A stretch of DNA of 64,000 bases, taken from assembly GCA_029564595.1 (NCBI GenBank), contig JAKQPS010000044.1, forward strand, positions 1 through 64,000, in the 5' to 3' direction. The first letter of the stretch is position 1. Each line of letters opens with the position of its first letter. The DNA is from a bacterium. GTDB taxonomy: Bacteria; UBP15; UBA6099. Positions 51,604 through 60,436 of the stretch are shown here, piece by piece. Both the position numbers and the translations under genes were made by a program. The notes beneath the pieces were generated by a model. It searched no databases. It saw only the letters and a list, made by a program, of their open reading frames with translations, and was not told where the DNA came from.

Positions 51604-51655
51604 TACTAACAAAACGGCGAATAAAATAGTTTTTCAAAAGATGAAAAAAGGCGGA

Positions 51656-53278
51656 TTATTGAGTCTGCTTGAGATATTCGCCTTTGACGTTGGGCATAGA
51701 CGCCGGCTGGGACTTCACAACCCCTCTGGCGGGAACGGCGCGGTTTTCGCTCAGATGGTCATCCATCTCATGCGTCAGACCTTCCTCGCTCAGCTCCCAC
51801 TGTTCGAGAAATTCGCGCAACAACTCTGCTTGTCCGGCAGGCGCTTTGCCGGATTTCGGCTCGACGAGAACATTTCCGGCGGCCGCATAAAAAACCTCGT
51901 CGGGGGCGCGCGTCGCAACCACCGCCGCTCCGCGCCCCTGATGCGCGGCCATCTGCGGAGACAGTTCGAGGGCAGCCAGCATCGCGCCGCGCCCGCCTAG
52001 CTGCTTTTCGATTCCGTTGTACAAGCCTCTCGCCGCGTTCTCTCTAAAAATATCGTCCTTCAATAACTCGAAATCGCTGTGGTGCGTCATGAAACCCAGT
52101 TCGGCAATAATCGCTTTAGCTCTTGTCGCCCGCAATACGGCGAGTTTCTTTCTCTCAACTGTTCCTAGTCCGCCGCATCCGAGCGCGTTCTCCATTTCGT
52201 CGTAAACAGCCTTCGCAAAATCCTTAGTCGTGTCCGAATAATAAAGAGCCATCGCCCCTCTCACATGCTGCTTCTTTTCGTGGTTGGGCAGAGCGTTTGC
52301 GTGAACGCTTATAAACAATTCCGCTCCCGCTCTGTTCGATATCGCCGACCTCTCGTCCAGAGGAATAAAAATGTCGGTTTCGCGCGTCATCACGATTTTT
52401 GCGCCCGCTGCCGACAATATTTCCTTCAGTCTCATTGAAACGTCCAGAACTATGTCCTTTTCGTCCACGCCGTCGTACTGCGCGCCGGGGTCTTTTCCGC
52501 CATGTCCGGGATCGATTGTCACCACTCTGCCGTATACGGACGGTTGCATCACCCTAAGAATCAGCGCTTGGCCGCTCTTTTCTTTTTCTATCTTCACTTC
52601 GGCGGGCAACAAGGTGTCTATAACCACGCGAGCCGCGTCCGTCCCCGCATCCTTGCGCGAGATTCTCACCGCCTTAACAATCCCCTCGCCTACGATTTTC
52701 TCGATCGGCCCTGAGGCCGGCGCGTATCCGGGAAAATCAAAGACATGTTTCGGCGGGTTGTCCGTCGACCATCTGGTGTGCGTGGCGTCTCTATTGAACT
52801 CGAATCTTAATTCGACGCTGTCCTTGAGCTTCTTTACGCTCATTTCGGGGAAAGGAATCCCGCCGCCGGCTGAAGGCTCCTTTACGGTCGCCCTGCCGGT
52901 TGCGCTGTCCGTGGCGATATCTAGTTTTACGGAATGCTTGAGATCGAAAACCACTCTCGCGATTTCGGGGTCCCTGCTGTTCTGCGCGATTCTTATGGTT
53001 TTTATATGTTCGGAATTCACATCTATGGTTTCGTTTAATTTTTCAAAGAAAGCTCCCTGCGCGTCGAGCACGAGGCGATCAGGATTCGACAGGTAGAACG
53101 CCTTGAACACGATGGGGCCGGAAAAAGAAAACTCCGCCGCCGCTCCTGATTGATTTTTCGTCAATGAAACTACGGGGCCGGACACGCTCGAAGCGTATCC
53201 GCGGGAGGTTAGCGCGAGCGCTGAGAGAACCGCTATCAGCGCGGCCCGTTGGAACAGCCGTGTGGCGCGCGTTTTCAT
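51656..53278 (-). CDS. N-acetylmuramoyl-L-alanine amidase with AMIN domains
   Basis: A periplasmic zinc enzyme that cuts the amide bond between muramic acid and the stem peptide, used in cell separation and wall turnover. The protein has 540 residues. A signal peptide runs to about residue 29. Two AMIN-like targeting domains lie at about 35-125 and 145-245. The Amidase_3 domain follows at about 250-425 (VVTIDPGHGGKDPGAQYDG). It has zinc ligands His259, Glu273 and His326 and catalytic Glu393 (IIAELGFM). A roughly 115-residue C-terminal extension is unrecognised. It lies between ssrA and the small helical gene. Confidence 0.92.
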   Translation of the reverse strand: MKTRATRLFQRAALIAVLSALALTSRGYASSVSGPVVSLTKNQSGAAAEFSFSGPIVFKAFYLSNPDRLVLDAQGAFFEKLNETIDVNSEHIKTIRIAQNSRDPEIARVVFDLKHSVKLDIATDSATGRATVKEPSAGGGIPFPEMSVKKLKDSVELRFEFNRDATHTRWSTDNPPKHVFDFPGYAPASGPIEKIVGEGIVKAVRISRKDAGTDAARVVIDTLLPAEVKIEKEKSGQALILRVMQPSVYGRVVTIDPGHGGKDPGAQYDGVDEKDIVLDVSMRLKEILSAAGAKIVMTRETDIFIPLDERSAISNRAGAELFISVHANALPNHEKKQHVRGAMALYYSDTTKDFAKAVYDEMENALGCGGLGTVERKKLAVLRATRAKAIIAELGFMTHHSDFELLKDDIFRENAARGLYNGIEKQLGGRGAMLAALELSPQMAAHQGRGAAVVATRAPDEVFYAAAGNVLVEPKSGKAPAGQAELLREFLEQWELSEEGLTHEMDDHLSENRAVPARGVVKSQPASMPNVKGEYLKQTQ

Positions 53279-53308
53279 ATTCGTCGCTCAGGGGGAGCGT
53301 GGGGTGTA

Positions 53309-53656
53309 TGGAGGCGGCGGGAATTGAACCCGCGTCCGAAGAATCCAACCGGCCCGCGTCTACATGCTTAGTCCACTATTTGATCTCGGACCGCCAACCC
53401 CCTGTGGACCGGGTTTCGGCGTTCCACGTCCCGGAGTTTCTTTCGCGCCCTTACCGGGTATCGGAGCGCGGCATCCGATCGAGCGTCACCCGACCCGTAC
53501 CTGACCGGCAAAAGTCCGGCGGATGTCGCGGAATTAAGCCGCGAGAGCTAGTTCGTTGTTTGCACTTAACTTGTGTTCCCGCCGTTTTTCGAGACTGCGG
53601 GGATCTCGGCATGCTGCAGATCGACTGTAAAAACCCCGTCGAGCCCTTACGCCCCC
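53309..53656 (-). ncRNA. ssrA: Transfer-messenger RNA (tmRNA)
   Basis: tmRNA rescues stalled ribosomes and tags the incomplete protein for proteolysis. The 5' end GGGGGCG (53650-53656) pairs with CGCCTCC near the 3' end, giving a 7-bp acceptor stem with the usual G-U pair. The T arm reads GGACGCGGGTTCAATTCCCG. The tag frame at 53534-53563 reads GCA then codons for NNELALAA and TAA. The added peptide is therefore A-ANNELALAA, ending in the ALAA degron. The 3' CCA is not encoded (TAC follows the discriminator A). It lies 32 bp downstream of smpB on the same strand. Confidence 0.95.
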
Positions 53657-53688
53657 CTTTCTTTTTCTTCATTCCCCCTGAGCGAATA

Positions 53689-54165
53689 CTATTGCGAGCG
53701 AGTCCGCATTTTTACTTCGCGTCTCGCTTCTTTGTCCAACTCTCTTTTAATAATATCATCCTTTTTGTCATATTTTTTCTTGCTTTTCGCAAGTCCTATC
53801 TCAAGTTTAGCCCGATTTCCCTTAATATACATGTATAACGGCAAAATTGTCAGCCCTTTTCTCTGCACTCTCCCTATTATCGAATCAATTTCTCTCCTGT
53901 GCAAGAGCAGTTTCCTATCCCTGAATGGGTCATGGTTGAAATATTCCCCGCTCTGCTTATATGGAGCTATCCGGGTCTGCGTCAGCCACGCCTCCCCCTC
54001 GATAATCTTAACATACCCTTCTTTCAGACTTACTCCGCCGTTTCTGGCGGATTTAATCTCCGAGCCTTTCAATACTAAACCGGCCTCGTACTTGTCGAGT
54101 ATCTCGTAGTCGAAAAACGCTTTTTTGTTTTTCGCGATTAGCTTCGTTTCCGCCTGTTTTGCCAT
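53689..54165 (-). CDS. smpB: tmRNA-binding protein SmpB
   Basis: SmpB binds the tRNA-like part of tmRNA and is needed for trans-translation. The 158-residue protein has the family core (KNKKAFFDYEILDKYEAGLV, LKGSEIKSARNGGVSLKEGY) and KKGLTILPLYMYIKGNRAKL-like strands (read KGLTILPLYMYIKGNRAKLE). The basic C-terminal tail (KSKKKYDKKDDIIKRELDKE) enters the mRNA channel. It lies 8 bp after proA and directly before ssrA, so protein and RNA partner are neighbours and may be co-transcribed. Confidence 0.97.
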   Translation of the reverse strand: MAKQAETKLIAKNKKAFFDYEILDKYEAGLVLKGSEIKSARNGGVSLKEGYVKIIEGEAWLTQTRIAPYKQSGEYFNHDPFRDRKLLLHRREIDSIIGRVQRKGLTILPLYMYIKGNRAKLEIGLAKSKKKYDKKDDIIKRELDKEARREVKMRTRSQ

Positions 54166-54173
54166 AAAGCCCG

Positions 54174-55490
54174 TTATCTGAGTTTCCTGTGCTTGAATTT
54201 TTTAGCGTGCGGCCCCATGTAGTCGTCCACAATCTGGCCCGAACCCCGAAGCAAGTATTTGTAGATGACCAAACCTTCCAGCCCGACCGGGCCGCGCGCG
54301 TGCGTCTTGTTCGTGCTTATTCCTATCTCGGCCCCTTTTCCGAACCGGAATCCGTCCGAAAATCTTGTGGACGCGTTGAGGAACACGCAAGCGGAATCCA
54401 CGTTTTTGAAGAAAAACTCCGACGCTTTATTCGAACCCGTCACTATGGAATCCGTGTGTTTCGAGCCGTGTTTGTTGATGTGCTCCACCGCCGCCTCGAT
54501 TGAATCCACGACCTTCAATGAAACGATAAGGTCGAGGTATTCTGCGTCCCAGTCGGAAGGTTTCGCGGCCTTGAGTCCTTTCGCGAGCCGTCGGGACGCC
54601 GCGCAACCTCTGACTTCTACGTTGTGGTCCGCCAGAGCGCGGGCGAGTTGCGGCAGGAATACCGCAGCTATGTCCTTGTGAACCAGAATCGTCTCCGCCG
54701 CGTTGCAGGCGGCAGGATACTGAGTCTTGGAGTCGATGGCAATCGCCGTCGCCAGATTCCAGTCCGCCCCTTTGTCGATATAGACATGGCAGACGCCGTC
54801 CGCGTGCCCTAGCACGGGAATGCGCGTGTTGTCCTGAATGTACCTTACGAACTCATTGCTGCCGCGCGGAACTAGCAGGTCGATGTATTCGTCCATCGCG
54901 AGCACGCTTTTCACTTCGCGGCGCGTCTCTATCAACTGCGCCCAGCCCGCGGGGACTCCGGGAACCGCCTCTGCGGCGGCGCAGAGCGTGTCTTTAAGAA
55001 CCCTGTTCGTCCTCGCGGCTTCGGAGCCTCCTTTGAGGATGACCGCGTTGCCGGATTTCAAACAGAGGGCGGATATCTGAGGGACGACATCCGGGCGGGA
55101 TTCGAAAACCGCTCCGATAACGCCTATCGGGCACGAGACCTGTTCTAGGATGAGTCCGTCGTCCATTTCTATTTCCGATATCGCGCGGCCCACGGGGTCG
55201 GGCAGTTTCGCAACGCTCTCGACGCCTTCGGCCATGCCCTCTATCTTGACATTGTCCACCATGAGGCGTTTCAGCATCGCCTGAGACAGTTTGCCAGAGG
55301 CTACCGCGCGTCGGGCGTCAGCCACATCCGCCGCGTTCGCTTTCAGAATCGCGTCCGCGTTCGTTCTGAGCGCCGCCGCCATCGCTTTGAGCGCAACTCT
55401 TTTCCGGCTGTCCTTGAGGTTGGCGAGTTCGAGCGCCGCCGCCCGCGCCGCCGCCGCCTTTTTCTTAAGCTCGTTGTCAGTTCCCGCCAT
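54174..55490 (-). CDS. proA: Glutamate-5-semialdehyde dehydrogenase (gamma-glutamyl phosphate reductase) ProA
   Basis: It reduces gamma-glutamyl phosphate with NADPH in the second step of proline synthesis. I take the ATG at 55490, preceded by GGGGGAAA; an upstream GTG frame exists but lacks a ribosome site. The protein has 438 residues. Catalytic Cys262 lies in QYPAACNAAETIL. Other family marks are CPIGVIGAVFESRPDVVPQI, LKGGSEAARTN and ASTRFSDGFRFGKGAEIGIS. It follows proB by 133 bp. The gap holds GC-rich inverted bases and possible promoter-like AT stretches. Confidence 0.96.
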   Translation of the reverse strand: MAGTDNELKKKAAAARAAALELANLKDSRKRVALKAMAAALRTNADAILKANAADVADARRAVASGKLSQAMLKRLMVDNVKIEGMAEGVESVAKLPDPVGRAISEIEMDDGLILEQVSCPIGVIGAVFESRPDVVPQISALCLKSGNAVILKGGSEAARTNRVLKDTLCAAAEAVPGVPAGWAQLIETRREVKSVLAMDEYIDLLVPRGSNEFVRYIQDNTRIPVLGHADGVCHVYIDKGADWNLATAIAIDSKTQYPAACNAAETILVHKDIAAVFLPQLARALADHNVEVRGCAASRRLAKGLKAAKPSDWDAEYLDLIVSLKVVDSIEAAVEHINKHGSKHTDSIVTGSNKASEFFFKNVDSACVFLNASTRFSDGFRFGKGAEIGISTNKTHARGPVGLEGLVIYKYLLRGSGQIVDDYMGPHAKKFKHRKLR

Positions 55491-55623
55491 GTCCGTTTCC
55501 CCCGTCAACGTCAATTCCACGCCGGTTTCATGCGTCCGGCGCGCGCGAAGCCCGCGCTTTGCGTATCCTTATATAATCGGTTATATCCGTGAAATATTCA
55601 ATCGCCCATGTTCTGAATTCGCG

Positions 55624-56733
55624 TTAGAACAGAGTCAGGTCGTCCCTGTGAATCACGTCGTCGGATATCTTGTGTCCGAGTAAATTAATAATATCGGACG
55701 ATTGTCGTCCCATGATTTTTTTAATTTCCTCAGAGGAATAACTGACCAGTCCTTTTGCGAAGCACATGCCGGACTCGCCGCAGACCTGAACGCAGGCTCC
55801 CCGGTCGAATTTTTTCTTTACGGCAACAATGCCGCTCGGAAGCAAGCTTTTGCCTTTCTTCTGAATCATCTCCCGCGCGCCTTCGTTCACAACAATTCTG
55901 CCTTCGGGCAGACATCCGATCAGCCACTTCTTGCGCGCCGAAAGAGGGGTGGGTTGAGGCACGAAGGTAGTGCCGATTTTCTCGCCGTCTATCACTCGCG
56001 ACATTACCGATGGAGTCGAGCCGTCCGCGATAACCATCTTTATGCCTGAGTCCATGCACATCTGGGCTGCTTCAAGCTTTGTGGCCATGCCGCCGGAGCC
56101 TCCTGAGCGCGGCCCGCGCGCTTTCAGGAAGAGTTCTTCAGTTATTTCCGTCACTGTTTCCAGCAGGCGCGCGTCCTCGCACACCGCAGGGTCGTCGCTG
56201 CAAAGCCCGCTGACGTCTGAAAGGTTTATCAGCAGGTCGGCGTCCACTAGTATCGCCGTCATCGCCGCCAGCCGGTCGTTGTCTCCAAACTTAATCTCCT
56301 CTATGGCGACAGTGTCGTTTTCATTGACAATCGGCAAAGCTCTAAGGGCCAGCAGCGCCCTCAGCGTGTTGCGCGCGTTGAGGTATTTCCGCCTGTCGTT
56401 TATCACGTCGGGAGTCAGAAGCGCCTGCGCGGCCACTATGCCGTGAGCCGAAAACAGCTCGCTGTATCTGGCTATGAGCATGCCCTGCCCGACCGCCGCC
56501 GCCGCCTGTTTCTGATTGATGCTTATCTTTGCCGGGTCCAGATTCAGCATCGGCGCGCCCGTCCTTATGGCTCCTGATGACACCACGACGATGTCCAGCC
56601 CGCGCTCATGCAGTCTGGCCGTCTCCTTCACGAAATCCCTCATGTGGGAGCCGTCTATCCTGCCGTCCGGGCCGGTGAGCGTGCGGCTGCCGATCTTTAT
56701 CACTACTCGCTTCGGTTTTTTAATTTTCGACAT
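55624..56733 (-). CDS. proB: Glutamate 5-kinase ProB (with PUA domain)
   Basis: It phosphorylates glutamate in the first, feedback-inhibited step of proline synthesis. The 369-residue protein has an amino acid kinase domain (VVIKIGSRTLTGPDGRID, IVVVSSGAIRTGAPML, NENDTVAIEEIKFGDNDRLA, GSGGMATKLEAAQMCMDSGI). The C-terminal PUA domain starts near 275 (GRIVVNEGAREMIQKKGKSL). The ATG at 56733 overlaps the obgE stop by 14 bases, so the genes are translationally linked. Confidence 0.96.
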   Translation of the reverse strand: MSKIKKPKRVVIKIGSRTLTGPDGRIDGSHMRDFVKETARLHERGLDIVVVSSGAIRTGAPMLNLDPAKISINQKQAAAAVGQGMLIARYSELFSAHGIVAAQALLTPDVINDRRKYLNARNTLRALLALRALPIVNENDTVAIEEIKFGDNDRLAAMTAILVDADLLINLSDVSGLCSDDPAVCEDARLLETVTEITEELFLKARGPRSGGSGGMATKLEAAQMCMDSGIKMVIADGSTPSVMSRVIDGEKIGTTFVPQPTPLSARKKWLIGCLPEGRIVVNEGAREMIQKKGKSLLPSGIVAVKKKFDRGACVQVCGESGMCFAKGLVSYSSEEIKKIMGRQSSDIINLLGHKISDDVIHRDDLTLF

Positions 56734-57694
56734 CTTCAGTCAGTCCTAAAGATTGCGATATCGCGGCTCTCAGGTCTTCAAGCCCTTCTCCCCGCGCCGC
56801 GTCTATTTCGATGTCCCGAGCCGCGCCTTTGAGAGCGCTTTCCGCGTCTCGCCTGTTATACACCACAAGCCGTTTCTTTTCCAGATACTCAGGGTCGTAA
56901 GCGGCAAGCTCTCGCAGCAGCGTTTCCACCTGAGCTTCCGGTTCCGGCGCTCCGGGGCGGGAATCTATCAACAACACGATTAGCTCCACTCTTCGCAGAT
57001 GCCGCAGAAAGAAGTTGCCCACTCCGCGCCCTTCGGACGAGCCGTCGGCTAGCGCTGGCATGTCCAGCATTCTGAAGCTCGCGAACTCCCCTGCGCCGCA
57101 AACGCCTATGTACGGTTTCCTCGTCGTGAAGTCATATTCGCCGACGGGAGTTCGGGAGCCTGTGAGAGCGCGGACGAGAGTGGATTTTCCCGCTCCCGGA
57201 AAACCAATGACGGCCGTTTCGGAGGGTATGCTGTATTCAAGAGAAAGCGCGCGCTCCTCGCTTTCGCCGCCCGGCTCGAATTCGAGCGGAACCCGGTTTT
57301 TGGGAGTCGCGAAATGCATATTGCCTCTGCCGCCGGAGCCGCCGGCGGAGACTATGATTTTGTCGCCGTTAGCAGCAAGGTCGGCCAAAAGTTCGCCTGT
57401 CTCGGCGTCCATAACCGAAGTTCCGGCCGGAACGCGAACGACAAGGTCGGCGCCCGCGCGTCCGTATTTTCCCGATTTTCCGCCGGCCCCTCCGGAGGGC
57501 GCGCGAAAAATAGTTCCGGGTTTGATGTCTCTGAGGGAATTGACTTTGTCGTGGGCCGCTATGATCACGTGACCGCCGCGCCCGCCGTCTCCGCCGTCCG
57601 GGCCGCCGCGCGGCACATATTTCTCTCTTCTGAAACTTGCGCTGCCGTCGCCGCCGCGACCGCCGCGCGCCCTGATGCTTACAGTGTCCCGCAT
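56720..57694 (-). CDS. obgE: Obg/CgtA family GTPase with altered G motifs
   Basis: Obg is a ribosome-biogenesis and stress GTPase acting on the 50S subunit. The N-terminal glycine-rich Obg fold is well conserved (ARGGRGGDGSASFRREKYVP then RGGPDGGDGGRGGHVIIAA). The G domain departs from the family. G1 is GFPGAGKS (164-171) instead of GxPNAGKS. G3 is DMPA (211-214) instead of DxPG. G4 is NRRD (280-283) instead of NKxD. The switch region DFTTRKPYIGV is kept. At 324 residues it has no C-terminal extension. The frame is intact, so these are substitutions, not a frameshift. It heads obgE-proB and follows the short fliN by 49 bp. Confidence 0.92.
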   Translation of the reverse strand: MRDTVSIRARGGRGGDGSASFRREKYVPRGGPDGGDGGRGGHVIIAAHDKVNSLRDIKPGTIFRAPSGGAGGKSGKYGRAGADLVVRVPAGTSVMDAETGELLADLAANGDKIIVSAGGSGGRGNMHFATPKNRVPLEFEPGGESEERALSLEYSIPSETAVIGFPGAGKSTLVRALTGSRTPVGEYDFTTRKPYIGVCGAGEFASFRMLDMPALADGSSEGRGVGNFFLRHLRRVELIVLLIDSRPGAPEPEAQVETLLRELAAYDPEYLEKKRLVVYNRRDAESALKGAARDIEIDAARGEGLEDLRAAISQSLGLTEDVEN

Positions 57695-57743
57695 GTCCGA
57701 CTTCCCATCCGGCGGGCTGTCGCTCGACCGGCGCCTCGACTGC

Positions 57744-58037
57744 TCACGCGCCGATCTTGCGCCCTTCGCTCAACGCCTGCTTCACAGCTTCGGGGATGGA
57801 GCCGACTATGTCCGTGACACGCAACGCGTACTTGCCGTCTATCACCATCACTTCGCCGCGCGCGACGAGTTTCTTGTTCACGAGAAAATCGATCCTGTCG
57901 CCTGTCGACGTGTCCAACTCGATCACCGTCCCCGGCTTCATCTCGAGTATCTCTTTAAACAGCTTCTTCGTCCGCCCCAGCTCCACGCTGACGGTCATAT
58001 CGACATCTCTTATCAGTTCCAGATCTTTCTCCGACAC
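57744..58037 (-). CDS. Second, short FliN-like SpoA-domain protein
   Basis: The start is GTG at 58037, with GGAGG 7 nt upstream. This gives 97 residues: a short N-terminal helix followed by a complete SpoA domain (IRDVDMTVSVELGRTKKLFK, EMKPGTVIELDTSTGDRIDF, VNKKLVARGEVMVIDGKYAL with RVTDIVG). This is the classic size of FliN. A longer frame to 58154 would include the ribosome site and is rejected. It lies just upstream of obgE, away from the flagellar operons, while a 334-residue FliN/FliY is encoded at 32068-33072. The two may share the C ring or work in different states. Confidence 0.85.
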   Translation of the reverse strand: MSEKDLELIRDVDMTVSVELGRTKKLFKEILEMKPGTVIELDTSTGDRIDFLVNKKLVARGEVMVIDGKYALRVTDIVGSIPEAVKQALSEGRKIGA

Positions 58038-58275
58038 GAAACTACCTCCGTCTTCAGCTTCATATCGCTTCGGATAGCTGTCAACGGAATTAACACTACC
58101 ACATTTATAAAGGCAACGCAAGCGCCCCGGTTCATTCAGCGCGCCTGCGACCACCGCCGGTTGACCCGTTTCGACTCCCTGCTTTCATCCAAGACTTTTT
58201 TTGTTTACACTTAATAATATTCTGCGGTCCGGCTTTGCGGTTGCCGCGCCGCCGTTGCCCGAAAGGTTTTCTCTA

Positions 58276-59103
58276 ATGGAACCCACAACAAAACACTTCG
58301 TTCTGAATATCGAAAGCGGCGGACGCAAATCGTCCGGCGTCGATCTTGCCGTCGAGGAGCCTCTGGAAATCAGATTAAACGGAAAACCGTACGCGGTAAT
58401 AATGCGCTCGCCCGGCTGCGAGACCGAGCTTGCTTGCGGTTTCTGCCTGACGGAAGGCATAGTCGATTCGTTCTCCGAAATCGCCGGATGCGGGTTTTGC
58501 GCCGACGCCGCAGACGACGCCTCGAACGTCGTCAACGTCATTCTTGCGGATGCCCGCGGCGCGAAAAACGGCTCGGAATCGGAAGACCTAAGACTATCCT
58601 CCGGGCGCAAATACGAGTCCCGGAGCGGATGCGGAATATGCGGCGTGGAAATGCTTCATGACTTGAGAAAAAAAGTTCGCCCTATCGAAAGCGATATGAA
58701 AGCCGGAGCGGCCGACCTGATGAAAATGCAGCGGCTTATGGTAGAGAATCAGACGCTCGGAGCGAAGACAAGATCGACGCACGCAGCCGGGCTTTTTAAG
58801 CCTGACGGAACGCTCGTCGTTGTCCGCGAGGACGTGGGACGTCACAACGCTCTCGACAAGGTCATTGGTTTTGCCATGATGAACGGGGTGGACGCCGGCG
58901 GGTGCGTCGTATTCCTAAGCAGCAGGATAAGTTTTGAGATGGCGCAGAAAGCCGCCCTCGCGGGAATCCCGATAGTCTGCGCGGTCTCTGCTGCGACTTC
59001 AATGGCCGTCGAGCTTGCCGACTCTCTCAACTGCTGTCTGGCGGGCAGGATGCGGGACGATTCGATGATAGTTTACACCTGCCGCGACCGGATCGTTTTT
59101 TAG
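58276..59103 (+). CDS. fdhD: Formate dehydrogenase accessory sulfurtransferase FdhD
   Basis: FdhD passes sulfur from IscS to the molybdenum or tungsten cofactor of formate dehydrogenase. The ATG at 58276 gives 275 residues. Family marks are SPGCETELACGFCLTEGIVD, the CxxC sulfur-transfer pair Cys119 and Cys122 (SGCGICG), THAAGLFKPDGTLVVVREDV, GRHNALDKVIGFAM and SSRISFEMAQKAALAGIPIV. No formate dehydrogenase or cofactor gene is seen in the window. It is the only gene of its transcript and divergent from the short fliN, with a terminator behind it. Confidence 0.92.
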   Translation: MEPTTKHFVLNIESGGRKSSGVDLAVEEPLEIRLNGKPYAVIMRSPGCETELACGFCLTEGIVDSFSEIAGCGFCADAADDASNVVNVILADARGAKNGSESEDLRLSSGRKYESRSGCGICGVEMLHDLRKKVRPIESDMKAGAADLMKMQRLMVENQTLGAKTRSTHAAGLFKPDGTLVVVREDVGRHNALDKVIGFAMMNGVDAGGCVVFLSSRISFEMAQKAALAGIPIVCAVSAATSMAVELADSLNCCLAGRMRDDSMIVYTCRDRIVF

Positions 59104-59113
59104 ATGTAAAAAT

Positions 59114-59140
59114 AAAAGCGCCCGGTCTCCCGGACGCTTT
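59114..59140. terminator. Bidirectional terminator between fdhD and rpsA
   Basis: AAAGCGCCCGG pairs with CCGGACGCTTT (one internal mismatch), at 59115-59140. A-runs on the left give T on the minus strand. It lies between the convergent fdhD (stop 59103) and rpsA (stop 59169). Confidence 0.65.
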
Positions 59141-59168
59141 GAATGTCAAATCTTCGGTCAATCAGAAT

Positions 59169-60338
59169 TTATTCTTTGTTCTTGTCCAAATCGATCATGT
59201 CTCCTATGCTGATGCCGCTGGAGCCGTTGTCGATGTATTGTTTGAATTCACCGGAAACCTTGGACGATTTCTCTACAGGAAGGCCGAGCTTTATGCGCCT
59301 GCCTTTGGGATCGACGTTTAGGATTTTCACCTTCACTTCGTCGCCAGAATTCAATTTGATGTTCTCGCCGCCGGCCTTTTCCTGTTCCAGTTCGCTGATG
59401 TGGAGAAGACCCTCGAAGCCGTCGCGGAGCATGACGAACGCGCCGAACTTCACCATCTTGACGACTGATCCGACGATTATCTCGCCGACCGCGAAATGCT
59501 CGTCAACCTTGTCCCACGGGTCGCCCGCCGCCTGCTTCATGCTGAGAGATATCCGTTTGCTGTCGGGGTCGAAGTCTAGCACTTTCACTTTGACTTCCTG
59601 CCCACAGGAGAGAGCCTGAGACGGATGCCCGACGCGCGACCACGCGATCTCAGACACGTGAACAAGCCCTTCGACTCCGCCGCCGATATCAACGAACGCC
59701 CCGAAATTGGTGAGACGCGTGACTCGGCCATCTATGATTGAATCCTTTTGCAGGGTCTCGAACGCTTCGCCCTGAGCCTCGTCCTGCTGCTTCTTGAGCC
59801 ATTCCCGGTGCGACACCACGATGTTTTCCGTCTCGGTGTTGAACTCGATGATGTAAACGGGCAGCTTCTTTCCTATAAGCTCGGAAGCCTGCGTCTGGAT
59901 GCCCAGATGAGAGCCGGGGAGAAACGCGTGGCGGGGAAGCCCTATATCCGTTCGGTATCCGCCTTTGACCTGCTGAATTATTTCAGCTTCCACCGGCTCG
60001 CCGTCTTCATGCTTCTTGGCCAGAGTGTCCCACAGCCTTCTTGCGACGACTTTTTCGTACGACAGATAGATATCCTCGCCGGACACCCGGTCGACCATCA
60101 CTTCAACTTCGTCGTCTATCTTCCATTCCTTGTCGGCGTCCGGCCCGCGCCTGAACTCGGCGACGGGTATCCTTCCTTCCGACTTGAACCCGGTGCTGAC
60201 GTACACGAATTCTTCGTCGACCTTGGATATGCGGCCAAGAATAATGTCGCCTACCTCGATAGTGAACGGAACGCTCATCGCCACATTAAGCGGCGTTCCG
60301 AAATAATCCTCATCCAGTTTCCCTTTTTCCACGGTCAT
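59169..60338 (-). CDS. rpsA: Ribosomal protein S1 (four S1 domains)
   Basis: S1 binds mRNA on the 30S subunit and helps initiation. The 389-residue protein has four S1 RNA-binding domains at about 30-100 (GDIILGRISKVDEEFVYVST), 115-183 (GYRTDIGLPRHAFLPGS), 202-270 (IIDGRVTRLTNFGAFVDIGG) and 287-357 (IIVGSVVKMVKFGAFVMLRD). It is shorter than the six-domain enterobacterial form but like that of many other phyla. An AGGAGAAAAGGAA precedes ATG 60338. It is its own unit between the terminator and serA. Confidence 0.93.
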   Translation of the reverse strand: MTVEKGKLDEDYFGTPLNVAMSVPFTIEVGDIILGRISKVDEEFVYVSTGFKSEGRIPVAEFRRGPDADKEWKIDDEVEVMVDRVSGEDIYLSYEKVVARRLWDTLAKKHEDGEPVEAEIIQQVKGGYRTDIGLPRHAFLPGSHLGIQTQASELIGKKLPVYIIEFNTETENIVVSHREWLKKQQDEAQGEAFETLQKDSIIDGRVTRLTNFGAFVDIGGGVEGLVHVSEIAWSRVGHPSQALSCGQEVKVKVLDFDPDSKRISLSMKQAAGDPWDKVDEHFAVGEIIVGSVVKMVKFGAFVMLRDGFEGLLHISELEQEKAGGENIKLNSGDEVKVKILNVDPKGRRIKLGLPVEKSSKVSGEFKQYIDNGSSGISIGDMIDLDKNKE

Positions 60339-60436
60339 TTCCTTTTCTCCTGTTCAGCGTCCATCCGCTTCGTTGTTCAAACATTAAATTGTAAATCAAA
60401 ATAGAAGAATACGCAAACGCAACGCGGTTCACGGCT

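Noticed and set aside
53164-53838. Plus-strand frame of 224 codons crossing ssrA
   Set aside because: It covers the tmRNA and the ends of its neighbours. The region is fully explained by the RNA fold and tag frame.
56720-57694. Frameshift or sequencing error as cause of the odd Obg motifs
   Set aside because: The frame is continuous and all flanking family residues align on both sides, so the changes are substitutions.
58038-58154. Longer N-terminus for the short FliN
   Set aside because: It would include the GGAGG ribosome site that serves the GTG at 58037, and the added residues have no match to FliN.
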